DNA of 64,000 nucleotides. It comes from Brachypodius melanocephalos. Lineage: Eukaryota > Chordata > Aves > Passeriformes > Pycnonotidae. Positions 50,397-62,834 of the stretch are shown here, in pieces. How positions within the stretch are numbered: position 1 is the first letter of the stretch; each line of letters starts with the position of its first letter. The DNA lies in NCBI GenBank assembly GCA_013398615.1, contig VZSR01003803.1, positions 3,978,050-4,042,049 on the forward strand, given 5' to 3'. The notes below the pieces were generated by a model, which saw nothing but the letters and a program-made list of their open reading frames with translations, was not told the DNA's origin and made no database searches. Position numbers and translations under genes: made by a program.

Positions 50397-53300
50397 TTCC
50401 CTCTTGAAAAAGGAGCTGGTGCCATTTTATGTTTTGTTTTAAAATATTCTGACTCCTGCCACAGAGAGTTTTTATTAGTTATGAAGGCTATGGATTAGTT
50501 TATGGAGTAGGATTTATTTGTAGCCTGTCCTAGTCATTATCATTTAGTGGCTAGTGTGATGACAGCCCTCATCCAGCTTGATGACAAACCTTCCACATTA
50601 GCCTTTTTTGGACACTTCTGGTTGGTAACTTATTTTTGAACAGCTACTGGCCATTTAAATCCAGACTTAAGGAAGATGAATGAGTGCTAATTGCTTTGGT
50701 AACACATGTGTTTGGAACAACAAATCCACACCTCACTGCTTTTGTTGAAGCGGTTTTATTTGTAGGCTTTTGTAAAATGGTAATTCATCCTTCTCTTTTT
50801 CTGCTGAATGACAGAGTTGGCTGTTACCAGAAAGTATTCCTGTATAGATACTTGTGTGAGCATAAAGCCTGGAACAGAGCTGTCTTGGAGCATCTTACTG
50901 TTGACAGTTCATGCTGGCAGTTTTTCTGGTGTTTTGATTATGCAAGTCCTTTAAGTGCCAATGAAGCCCATCCATTTTAGGAGCAGGGTTTTTTCCCTGT
51001 ACATTCTGTCAGTGAAGAGGTGAGACTTTAAATATCTGATAAATGAGAAGGAAAAAGTTGTAGTGAAGACCTGACCTGATATATGGTACTTTAACCTATC
51101 ATGGTGCTAGCTACTCTTAAATATTTGCAGAGCAGAGGTATCCTTTTTGCAGCCACATTTTGGAAGCTTTCTGAAGAGGGAGCCCAACTGAAAGCTTCTG
51201 ATTTATGTTCTCATTTGACATTTTTGCACTTAGCAGGATTAATTTGGTCATCTGATAGGGAGCACAGTGTGTTTTAGGCTCAATTGATTGTCTGCTGTGG
51301 TTTCTAAATTGTTTTCAGTGTTGCTACATTCCTTAGACAATTCCTTGTTCTGTAATTGTATACTTGTAATTTATGTTGTAATTTTTCCTTAAGAGGTATG
51401 AGCTAGTATAAGCTAGAAGTATTTGGCTGTGCTAATGTACAGGGTGGTTAAATGAACCTATCTGTGCAATCCAGTGCAGTTTATGGAACAGACTCACTAC
51501 ATGTATTTCGTACCATTAAACCTTGCCAGGAATAACTGTACGTTTTGTTCCCTGTCAAAGATCCTCTTCCTTGTTATTTTGTACTAGGTTAAAGTATTTG
51601 CTGTAAATCTTAAAGTCTCTATAGTTCCTTTTTTTAGTTTATTACTTGTTTTAAATAAAGAGAATAGGTAGAACTAGAGTGAATAAACTGGTTTGGTGAA
51701 GAGATTCTGTTTGTCTGTCCCTGAGACTGGAAGCAAGCAAGACTTTGAGCTATATTTGAACTTCTCCTCATTGCCTTCCCAGCACTGTGATACAGCTCTG
51801 CATCTCTTGAGCTAGCTTATGGCCATGCTGCAGTTTCTGATATGGTAAACCTAGCAGTAGTACTGGTAGTGCCTCCTGTGATCTCAATCAGTGGCCTTTA
51901 ACTGTGCAGTCACTGTCTTTTCCTTGGAAACATTGCTTATTCCCAATAAAAGATTACAAGTGTCTTGCAGATTAGCAGTTACTTGGTTTCATAACTAACT
52001 ATTGTTGTGTTCAAAACCTCCATAAAATACTTGTTATCAGTTCCTCCATTGGCTTTTCTCTGATGCTTCTCACCTGCAGTTTGTAAATGCTTCACAGTCT
52101 CTTATAATTTATTCTCATGAGTCAACTCTTAAGTGGCAAATATGGTAACAATTTTTTGCATGAGGAGTAGAATCATAAAATTATTTATTTGGGTTGTGTT
52201 CAAAAAGTATTCAATAACTTGATTCAGTGCTAGAAAGCTGAGGCATTTGTCCTTGACTACTTCCAAATTTCTTTGGTTACATTTTTTACCACATTGGAAT
52301 TGTAATTGTTTTGTATGTTCTCAAGGCAATGTATGGAAACAACTCAAGTCAATATTCTTTATGACTTTTGGGAAGCAAGTGGAAAGTATTATTCCTCTTT
52401 TGGATGAAGAATTGCCGTGGTAGTACCATCAAGAGCAGATTTTTAGGATCTCTTGATTGAGGGTCTCCCGCCCTTGGGAAAAAAGACCACACTACCTATT
52501 TACAGAAGAATCCTCTGTGTTTCAGTTGTCTTGTTTGATGTCATTAAACAAAAGAAGAAAAAGAAAAAGCTAGAAAAAGAGAAACAAAAGCTAGAATCTG
52601 GCCCTCCTTTGTGCATTCTACTTGTTTTATCAATAATCTCGTTGTGTTTTCTTGTGATTTGCCTCCCAAGTTTTAGAGAAAGTGGAGAGGGGTTTTACAG
52701 ACCTGGCATTGATTGCCACGTAACTTCGTTTCCTTCTTTTACCACTGTCTGTAACAACCACCTGAATTTTAATGGTAGTCTTATATCCCCTGAGACAACA
52801 CACACATGAAAGTAGAAATCAAATCCCATATTTCTTGAGTTAGAGTCAGCTACACTTTTTTACCTATGCAAATCCATTATTGTTAGGATGACAAAGTTAG
52901 TTGGCAGCAATTACCAAATCATTGTACACCAGGCAAGAATATTTCATATTGAAGTCAATTCACTACAGTAATTTTGGTGACTGCAGTGGTGTTGAGCAGT
53001 TCTGACTGAAAGCCTTTCTGGATCTAATATGTTTCAGGATGTGGAGTTTGTAGCCAACTTCATTTCAGGTGGCTTGAGTCTTAGTCTGGCTCATGGCTTG
53101 ATTTTTAAGGGCATTTTACTGGTTCAGCTTGCTCTAGAGGTGCTTTCTTCTGCTTTGACATTTGCTGTTTGTTCTCTGGTCATGCAGCTGGGCTGGGTGC
53201 AGTAATTCATCTATTGCAGGGTCAGACCTTCCATTCGTGGAAAACATTCAAGAGCAAGAAGGAGGAGTATCCGTCTGGCGTGACAGAGAAGCAGAAGTGA

Positions 53301-55199
53301 AGCGTTTTAGACTTATGCTATGGTAAATCCTACAGATTTGTACATTTAGAATTCTTATAAAATTAGAGGTGATGAGTTCTCATACCTTTTGTTTGAGCAG
53401 ATTTGACAGATTTTACGACTTTTTGCTGTTGTATGTGTGCATAATGCAGCAGGGTTTGTGGAGTACAGCTGCACCATGGCTTCTGTCAACAGCCTTAATG
53501 CTGAAAGCAGACATGGCTCTTCTGATAGTGTATGTGAAGGAGAAATGTAGCTTTCTGCTGAGATTGGTCCTGTGATAAAAGTTTCCTGCTTTTCTTAAAA
53601 AGAGAAAACAGCATGCACATATGCTTTGCTATGGGCCTTGCGCTGCTTGGTAGAGAAGGGCGATTCTTAGATGCTGGAGGGACTGTTGTCATGTCAATTT
53701 TGAGGAAAAATGCTTGGGAGGAAGAATTCTTGCTCATTCAGTTTGTCTGAAATGGCTTCACTTGCAAACTCTGAGTGTTGTGCAGCCCATAAGTGAGGAT
53801 TTCTATTAGTTACTCATGGCTAAAATAAGAACAGCTTTCTTGAGAACAGGAAGCATTTGACCAGTGCTTCTGCCAGTCCTTAAAATATTGTTCTGAGCAA
53901 TGAAATTTTTAGCTCTCCTAGAAAGAAAAAAAAGTTGATTAAAAATGATTCAGAGTACTACATTATGTTGGTAGTTAATTACTATTTCCTATATAGCATA
54001 TGGCTTTCTGAATTTTCTTGTTGATTATTTTGTATTAAGTGGTTTCAATCACAATCAGCATTTGATTTAGTTAAGTGTTTTTATAGATAAGAGCATGTGA
54101 TTAAAAAATGACAATTTTTTGTTAGGTCACCACCAAAACAGACATACTCTTCCTCAAAAGCAATTTAGCTGTTGTCTACCATTAGTAAAACTTTTCTAGG
54201 CAGAGTAAGGACACATTTTTATAATCTGCCCCAAAAATGAAGTAGTGTTAACCTGTGTGTTCTGGTTCTAATTACTTCTGAAATATTGTGTGACATATAC
54301 ATGTTTAAACAATGAATTTGGGACGTGAGTTGTGTCTCATTCAAAGTCGATGTAATCTATGGTACTGTTTACACTGTGGTCATGATAAACCACTAGTTTG
54401 AAAAGGTTTTTTGGATTAGATTCATATTAGCTTAGTGCATAACACTGTGAGTGAATCACAACACGTGGAAACAAATCTGTTGAGACAAAGAAATTTTTGT
54501 TCCATTTGCAGATACAGAGAGCTACTGCTTAAAATTGCTACCAGTGGGAAATGTAAAAGGTGAGGTAATCCCCTAAAGAAAAAAGACCTTGGTTGTGAAA
54601 CACATTAAATGTAAATCTTGTAAAACTTGCAGGGAATGTACTGAAGTACTGAATTAACCTGCTCAGAGTTCACGCTAACGAGAAATTCTGGTCAATGGAA
54701 GCAGATAAAGGAATTGTAAATGACTGTTTAAATTAGTCTGGAACTGCAGAACATGTGCTTGGATAATATGAAATAAAGCTGTCTAAATATGCAGCTCTCA
54801 TTAATTTGCTGGTCATAGTGAATGCCTGTTACAAGATCCAAGGCTGCTGGAATAGCTTGCTGGTGTTTAAATCTCTGCCATTTTTCCGGTGTTAGAGTGG
54901 AGAAGAGAGATCAAGGATCTTTCGATTTTGCTCTCTGTTGTCCCAATAACTCACCAAGGAACTACAGGTGGACCATGAAAGCTCACCTCAGTCTTCTTTA
55001 ACTTCTATGACAGATGAATTTGGCTTCATTTATTTATAATAGCTTGGGAATGAATTCTACAGGAATATCCTGGTGCCTGTTGCCACGTCACACACCTTGT
55101 CTTCTCAACTGTCTTTCTTTCACCAGTGCTCTTAAGATGAGGAGGGTGAGGTGCTTATTAAGTGACTGCAAAGAGTCAAAATGGCAAAGATGTAGTAAT

Positions 55200-55943
55200 G
55201 AGTGTAGGATGATCAACAGGGCCAAGTGCAAGATGCTGCACCTGGGTTGGGGCAATCCCAAAGCAAATAGAGAGTGAGCAGAGAATGGATTGAGGGCAGC
55301 CCTGTTGGTGGGTAAGAAGTTCAGTATGATCTGGGAATGTAAACTTAGAGCCCAGAAAGCTGTCCTCATCCTGGGCTGTATCCAAAGCAGCATGGGCAGC
55401 AGGGTGAGGGAGGGGATGCTGTCCCTCTACTTGGCTCTCGTGAGACCCTACCTGGAGTGCCATGTCCAGCTGTGGGGTCCCCAACATAAAAAGGACATGG
55501 ACCTGTTGAAGCATGTCCACAAAGATGATGAGAGGGCTGGAGCACCTGTCTTATGAAGATAGAGTGGAAGAGTTGTGGTTATTCAGCCTAGAGAAGATTC
55601 CTCACTGCAGCCTTTCAGTACTTGAAGTAGACTTAAGAGAAAGATGGGGACAAACATTTTACAAGTGTCTGTGGTGACAGGACTAGGGTTAATGGTTTTA
55701 AACTGAAAGAGGACAAGTTTAGATTACATGCAAGGAAGAAATTCTTTGCTATGGGGATAGTGAGGCACTGAAACAATTTGTCCCAAGATGTGGATGCCCC
55801 ATCCCATGGAAGTCTTTAAGGCCAAGTTGAATGGGGCTTTGAGCAACGTGGTCCAGTCGAAGGAGTCCCTGCCCATGGCAGGGGAGTTGAACTAAATGGT
55901 CTTTAGAGGTCCTGTCCAACTCAAACCATTCAATGATTCTGTG
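55200..55943 (+). mobile_element. CR1 LINE 3' region, sense (about 740 nt)
   Basis: This is the longest CR1 3' copy in the window. ATGATCAACAGGGCCAAGTG, AGATGCTGCACCTGGGTTGG, GAGACCCTACCTGGAGTGCC and AGCTGTGGGGTCCCCAACAT are the C-terminal part of ORF2. It then runs through the 3' UTR (CAAGGAAGAAATTCTTTGC, TTGAACTAAATGGTCTTTAG) to a single ATTCTGTG. The ORF is broken: the + strand frame 55290..55556 ends in a stop well before the usual end. Orientation is the same as TMEM135. Confidence 0.92.
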
Positions 55944-58900
55944 TAGCGTTGGAGCTCATTAGAGCTCTGGAGTATGGTAACAGGACAATGATACCCTTTT
56001 ATCCTAAAAACTTGGTGACTACATCAAGTCAGGTCAGACCTGCTGTTTCTGCATGTTGTTTCTCCAACAGCCTTTGAAGCATGATGAGTGCTCCATCTCA
56101 CCATTTTGGAGCTGAAAATCTGAAGATTGTGCTGCCCCTAAATCCTGGAGGGGGTCAGTGACTATACAGGCAAATGTGCGTGTATGTTCCTGGTGTGGCC
56201 AGACTGGTCTTTTGGCCACTATCTTTTCTGCTCTGGCAGCATTACTAATCAAAACCAGGCTTGACAGTTGTCATGTGCTTTCTGCAGGCTGGCTTGCAGC
56301 TGTTTGCTGTCCTTCTGCTGTGTGATTGGAAAGAAGGAAGGTTTTAGTTGGCTTCAGTGGATCATTTCTCAGATGCAGAAACCTCTGCTCCATGATGATG
56401 ATGGAGCAGGCTTGCTTGGACTTCCTTTCACTGGTGTTTCTGTCAATGCAGAGAAGATTAAATGCGCTATTTCTCCAGTTTCCCATGCTGGCTGCTGGCC
56501 TGGTTTGTGGGTAATTCAGTTCATGAGCATTATATTGCTGGATTTATTTTTTTTCCCTGGCTTCCTGATATTTAGTTAATTGCAATGTTGAGCCCTTCAA
56601 TCCTTTGTGCAGAGAAAACTAGAAAAAGGTGAAAGTCAGTTACAGGCTGGGACCAGGAATCCCAATGTAAATACCAAGCATTTTTTAGGAGGGGGCTGGG
56701 AGAAAGGAGAGAGAGAAAAACAGGTAGAGGAGAAGTCAGGAGAAAAAAGCAATTATCATGGTCTTGGCAAATGTTACAAATACCACAGCTACAGACTACT
56801 GGGTTCAGATTAAAATAAATACATAGAAATGCTTTTATTTCATCTTCTTGACAGCATATATGGTGTGATTATTTCCGTGCTTAGTTTGTTTGTTGAGCGT
56901 GTATTCTGCAATTTTAAATTATAAAGCTCTTTAAGGAGAGGCTGAGGTTCCTGAGCAGAACTGCTGTAGGGAAGAAAATCAGGATAGTTTAGTTAGGTAG
57001 AGAGTAGAGGTAAATTAGTTCATAAGGTAGTTTATTAACCCTGAAAGTCCACATTTAGGTCAATAAGCAAATGGAATTTGTAAATGGAATAGAAGTTACA
57101 TGGAACTATGTGTAATTTTGAACCTATATTTACATGACAAATCTGCAGACACTCTCAGGAATGAGCAAGACAAATCAAAGACAATCAAGACTATGCTGTT
57201 AGTCTTGTTAGTTTTAATACTGATTTATTTATGCTGTATTAGTGATGTGTTTTGCACATCTCCAAACCTCTAGTTGGGGAATCAAAATATGTTTATTATT
57301 TAAGACAGAAGAACATTTCCATATAGTACTTTTCCTTATAAGATACATGGCCAGATTTGTGCTTTGTTTGCAGAAATGTTCAGTAAGTAACCAGAGGAGA
57401 AGGAGATCAAGTATTATGGGATGCAGAGGTGGGTGTTCGGTGTTTTCATGTTCTGAAAGCTGAATTTGGGAAAAAAATATAGAGATGTTTTGGAAAATGG
57501 ATACAAGGCTTTCATGAACTCTGTAAAATATGCTTTATTATGGGATTTAAACTGTTTAGTCTTTAGAGAATTTACAGCTAAATTACTTTTATTGAAGGTA
57601 AAGGTAAGAAATTACTTGATCTATTAATGAGTGACTGGAAAGAACTTGTGTCTTGCAGATGTCAAATATAGACTGATCTAATCATTGTACAAATAAGGTT
57701 CCAGTAGTTCAGTAAGGAAGGCAGAGACATTCAGGGTCATTCAACAAAGCAAAAGATGGAGGTATAAGGAATTCACATCTGTACAGTGGAGTTAATTAAA
57801 CTTTTAATGGTTTTTCAGAGAGTAGGAATTTATATATCTGTCTTTTTAAAAGCTTCACTTCAGCTTCAGTATTGTAATTTAATATATTTTAAAATATTTT
57901 AAATCTGTAAAGTGTATAGAATGGCAATGCATTCTATTTTGGTATTGTGGTAGTTTCATCAAAAATTGTAACAATAATTAAGCTCCTCAGTTCACTCTGT
58001 CATCTTGAGTAAGGTTCAAATGCAGACAGTTCTGTACATTTGACTTTGTGGACAGAATTCAGGAAAAAAATGAGAAACTTCTGTGTTTTCCTAGTCAATA
58101 TTGCTTTTGAATCTCACCTGATCTTTTTTCTTTTCTAGTACTCATTCTTGTTTTCAAGAGTCATGTGATGGTTAGCTAATATGGGCTATAACAACAGTTC
58201 ATATATAATGAAGTTGAAAGATTGTTATTAATGATTTCGGATACATTGTCAAACCCCTTTTTTCAAGTAATTTACTTTTCATGAAGAAGCGCAAATTTTA
58301 CAGGCCAGAGCTGTCAGCTAGCTATTGTATCCAAGACCAGCAAACCTAAGAGGAGTGAAAAAATGTCTCCTATGGTAGTCCATCCTTCTTTATTCTTACA
58401 AACAATTCGCATCATTTTCATTTTAATTCAATTGGAGGGTTTTTTTTTCTGTTTTGTTTTGGGTGTTTTAATGTGCATAGATGCCAAAAATGGCCAGGTG
58501 ATTAAAAAACATGAGTTTCTAAATCCATTAACTTGTGTGATCAATCTCTTCACTGCTTGGATTTGCAATTTTTAACTTTGATAAAACAGTAACTATTCTG
58601 ATGAAGTCTTACGTGAGACCATTTTCTGTTTGTGAATACCTAGAAAATTCAAGACATCTGCAATCTAATGCAGTGTTTCTGTTTTTCCTACCATTTCCAT
58701 CAATAATGCACAATTACCTTCTACTTTAGTTCTGGTTGATACGAATGGTTTTCCTTTTTTTTTTTTTAACCCACTTGCAAAGAATTTGATCAGAAGCAAC
58801 TGCTTTGTTGGGGTGGGAACAGTTGGTCATCTTTGTCTGGAGATGACACTAGAGCTTGCAGGGCATTGCAGAGTGGTAGCATACCTTCGGCTGCCGTCTC

Positions 58901-60008
58901 ACCTCAGGTATAATGTAACACACTACACATTCTTTATAATGAGCAACAATTTTAGGATTCAGTAACAACCATCTTGGCAACACATTTGTTTCACACTGAG
59001 ATCACTAAAACCATCTGTTGACAATTTGCTTTCTTATGAACTTCTGACTCCCATGGCTGAGTAGAAGGCTTACTCACAGTGAACTGAATGTGGATAAAGT
59101 TTTTACAGCTTTCTAAAATATCTGATTATATTGCAATATGTAGTGAAAAACAGTTAAAAATTAGCTAAATTCCTAGTCAGCAGTTTCTCTGAGAATAGTA
59201 TTATTTCTTAAATGGACAGTTATGCCTAGTTTGATTTGTGACAGAGCAATACTCTGCATATTTTTAGCAGATTTAATTAAATTAAATAAACTTTCCATTT
59301 CAATATATTTTTAATATCTTTTAACACATTATTTAAAATTAGATCCTTTGAACTCAAATATCCTTAATAGACTTAGTATTGAAACAAGTTGTATGCACAT
59401 ATTTTGTAGCATGAATATTGACTGTTATTATACTGGTAACTTTGATAGATTTGAAATTGAAATACCAAGAATATGTCAGGCAAGATATGTTCAATAAGCT
59501 GGATTTTTAGTCAAAGTAGATTTGATGTCGTGTAGGGGTCCGTTTTGCTCTCAGCAAGATATTATCATAAATAGAATTTTAGACAGTGTATGAGGTGTGC
59601 AAGAATATTGTTGTTTTTATATTGCTGTTGTAGTTCGTCAGGCAGCTTTTTTTTTCCTCTTTTCTTTATGGAACATTAAGTATGATGGAGTTTGTCTCTA
59701 ACATTAAAAAAAAAATGCAGTCCATGTATATTTTGACTTTATCCACCCTTTTGTTTATTCTTCCACATCCAACATATGCAGCTCGAATGCCAGTAGGATG
59801 TTCTGTGTTTTGGATTTCCTTGTGTGTTGGCTTGTCTAGAAACAGCTAGAAACTGCAGGATAGCCTTCCACTTGGCTGGCACAAAGCATTTCCACCACTT
59901 AGAGAGAATTTGAGGAATTGGGCTGTGTTTCTTTGGAAAGCAGAAGGAATTTACAGGTCATCTGTAAATTGCATTTTTTGTGGGCTTGTCACTTAAAACG
60001 TTGTTGTG

Positions 60009-60110
60009 AAATGCTGAAACAGGTTGACCAGAAAGGTCGTGAGACCTCCAGTCTTTGAGATGCTGAAAATGGGCCTAGACAAGCTGGTTCAAAGGAATCT
60101 GAGCAGGACC
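60009..60110 (+). mobile_element. CR1 LINE 3' UTR fragment, sense
   Basis: GCTGAAACAGGTTGACCAGA, AAGGTCGTGAGACCTCCAGT and GGCCTAGACAAGCTGG match the sense CR1 3' UTR. It is cut short of its octamer end by the oppositely oriented CR1 that follows. A weaker match may extend upstream to about 59910. Confidence 0.7.
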
Positions 60111-60113
60111 AGA

Positions 60114-60590
60114 CAGAATCATAGAATTGTTTAGGTTGAAAAAAGCCTTTAAGTCATAAGAGTCCATCCATTAACCCAGCACTGCCAAGTCCACTGCTAA
60201 ACCATGTCCCCAAATGCCACATCGACACATCTTTTAAATATCTCCAGGGATGGTGACTCAAACACTTCCCTTGGCAGCCTGTGTTCAAATGCTTTACAAC
60301 CCTTTCCAGGAAGAAACTTTTCCTAATATCCAATCTAAACCTCTCCCCCAGTGCAACTTGAGGCCATTTCTTCTTATCCTGTCACTTGTTACCTGGGAGA
60401 AGAGACTGACCCTCACCTGGTTACAGCCTCCTTTCTGGCAGTTGTGGAGAGGGATAAGGTCCCCTCTGAGCCTTCTTTTTCCCAGGCTAAACACTCCCAG
60501 CTCCTTCAGCTGTTCCTTGTAAGACTTGTGTTCCAGACTCTTTCCTAGGGCTGCTGCACTTCCTTGGACATGCTCCAGTACGATTCTGTT
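60114..60590 (-). mobile_element. CR1 LINE 3' region, antisense (about 475 nt)
   Basis: It starts with AGAATCATAGAATTGTTTAG. It continues with CTCCAGGGATGGTGACTCAA, AGAAACTTTTCCTAATATCC, AATCTAAACCTCTCCCCCAG, GGATAAGGTCCCCTCTGAGC and CCAGGCTAAACACTCCCAGC. This is the full antisense CR1 3' UTR and the end of ORF2, well preserved. Its 3' end abuts the sense CR1 fragment at 60009..60110, giving a tail-to-tail pair. Confidence 0.92.
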
Positions 60591-62768
60591 TGTTTCTGCC
60601 TTTTCAGGGCAGAAGGGAAAAAGATAAAAATTAAAGACAGTGTGGAAGCTTTGAAAAAAACAGCAGTGTTTACAGATAAATTTACATTTTAAGACTGGCA
60701 AAATGTTGCTAGCTAATTACATTTATCATTAGCCTGTGTGATGTTATAGCCCAGTGAAGGCATTAAAAAACTCTGAATGGTTGCATCATGATCTTCCTTG
60801 TACTGACATGGCCTTACTCAAATCTCCACATGTTCACACCTAGTTTGCTTTGTAGAAAGAATGCAGACCTGAACTATTTACTGCCAGTGTCCACCTCCTT
60901 TGCCTTAAAGCTTACACCAACAGTAAGCTTGAGCTGATTCCTATTCTGAAAGATGAACTGCTTTAAGCCTTCTCTTGGATTTTGCATGGCCAAACCCCCA
61001 ATAGCTCTTTCTCCAGCCTTGTCATTGTCAGTCAATGGCTGTAGGTGGCCTTATCCCTACCATGTGGTTTGTGTGGGAAGCTGTTTGTAGTGCTAATCTT
61101 AGTGAAGGGTGACCCACCGGAAGACATCTGTGATATTGCATTTGCTCTTGCTGTGATTTTTCCTTGTTTCTGAATGGTTTTGACATCTGGCACTAACGAG
61201 GTGAGTACAAGAGTACTGAGAGAGATCTTTTACTAGTAGATGGGAAGAGAAAGTCGTCACACACACCAGTGATTTTCAAAAGAAACAAAAGCTGCTTAGC
61301 TGAATTGACAGAATGCTCAATTTGGTTGAAACATCTCTAAAAATGTTGGTGAAGGAAGTGAATTTTGTGAAATACAAAAGGTTCTGTGAGGTCCACTTCA
61401 TCTCTCAGAGAAGAAAAGTTCAAGAAGCAGAATCACAGTGGAGCACTGCCCTTCATCCTAGTGGATGTAAATGAAGTATTAGATTTTGCAGCCCAGTGTT
61501 CTGGAGTGCACACATTCATTTACAGGGTGTGTGTGGAGAACATAAGGTAGTTAAAGCATCTTTTAGTAAGTTATTTTCTGCAGAAAATTATTTAGGATAG
61601 AGTAAACCCCTCTTATTCTGTCTCTAGGAAGACTGAGAAATTAATCTCAAGAGATGTCTTTGATGTCACATTGATCGATGTTTTAAGGTAGTGGTGGTGG
61701 GAACTCAGCAAATCATGCAATCATGGAAGCACTGAGATGCTTTTTTAAAATATGACTGTTCAGAGAGATGATCAGCTACTGCAAACTGCTTTTATTTATT
61801 AACTTTCTAAATGTGGTTGTTTTGTTGGGTTTTTTTTCCAAACAGCCTGCTAACTACTCCTTAACATAGATCCTTAAATGTCAGAGTATTTTTTAAATTA
61901 GAACCAGATATCAAAACCATGTTTTTTTACAGTTGAAATTGAAACCAGCTTCACTGTTTGCTGTGGAAACAAATTTTTAAAACAAATCTGTTCGTGTGTA
62001 TGCTGATGTGCCAATCCGTGAATTTATGTAACTTGTGAATTTTTTTCATGCCTTTTTCCAAGCAGCTTGTAGAAAGATAGATGGTACAGAACCTATCACA
62101 GTCTATATTAAGCCAGTAACCCATATTTGTATCAGAAGCATGTGCCAATTGTCTCACTGGATTAAAAAAAGGATGTGGCAACTAACACAGAAAGGTATTC
62201 AACCTAATTAAAGATTTCCCCAAATTTGTGTTCCCTGCCATTTGCACATGACAGTGCTGTGTTTTGTAATCCCACCATTACTGAGAGTTAGGAGGGGCTG
62301 AGGTTTTTAGGAAAAGTGCTGCATCATACTATTTTTTCATACTTACTTGTCAATTTAAATGTATATTATTAAACAGCAATTTTAAAAGTAAATTCCATGA
62401 GTTGTGAAATACCATACAGCTATTTTTTCCATCGTACCCCACTTTTACCTCACAACTCCTGGAGGAAAATTATGTGGGGCTGAACATCTCTGACCTGCTC
62501 AGATGGTCTTCTGGAAGAGCTGTGATGTTGCCTGAGGGATCATGTGCTGCTTAAGTGGTTACTTAGGCCAAGACCAAAATCCTCAACATCTCGCCCTGCC
62601 TAAACTGTGCAGGTTGTTCTAAAGGAGTTACTGGAGCAATTCAATTGTAAAATCGGTGCTAGAAGGCAACAGAAAATATAAAAAAATGTTAAAACAGTTG
62701 AAACAAATTGTCATGAGCTGTGTTGTCTGTTTTTTAATCATGAATTTGTCTGTGTGTTTGTGATGCAG

Positions 62769-62834
62769 GCCACAGAAACATTGTTCCGAATGGCGGTAGC
62801 AAGAGGAGCTATCACACCTTTAAGACATGGAGAA
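62769..62834 (+). CDS. TMEM135: TMEM135 internal exon D (66 nt)
   Basis: This is the fourth TMEM135 exon in the window. After acceptor GATGCAG it reads ATETLFRMAVARGAITPLRH followed by GE, then donor GTAAGG. It is phase 0 at both ends with 22 whole codons (about residues 133 to 154), so it could be skipped without a frameshift. The segment (TETLFRM, basic patch, then GE) continues TMEM135 directly from exon C and differs from mammals at only a few positions as I remember them. The next exon lies beyond the end of the window. Confidence 0.96.

Larger units (their letters stand above)
29110..62768 (+). other. TMEM135: TMEM135 intron C-D (33,659 nt)
   Basis: The donor is GTAAGT and the acceptor TGATGCAG. 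This is the largest intron in the window. Outside the repeats and LTR listed separately I find no gene, tRNA, snoRNA or microRNA that I can support. The longest open stretch, 39390..39974 on the minus strand (194 codons), opens at TTG rather than ATG and resembles no family I know. GC-richer patches at 46500..46850 and 48430..48760 carry no recognisable feature. Confidence 0.8.

Noticed and set aside
50186..50498. Open frames encoding His/Thr repeats
   Set aside because: They translate the (AC)n microsatellite at 50335..50396.
55014..55556. Cluster of open frames of 87 to 114 codons
   Set aside because: They lie in or against the sense CR1 copy at 55200..55943; the plus frame is the decayed CR1 ORF2 end and the minus frames are shadows.
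60294..60701. 135-codon minus-strand open frame
   Set aside because: Most of it lies in the CR1 copy at 60114..60590, so it is a repeat-derived frame.
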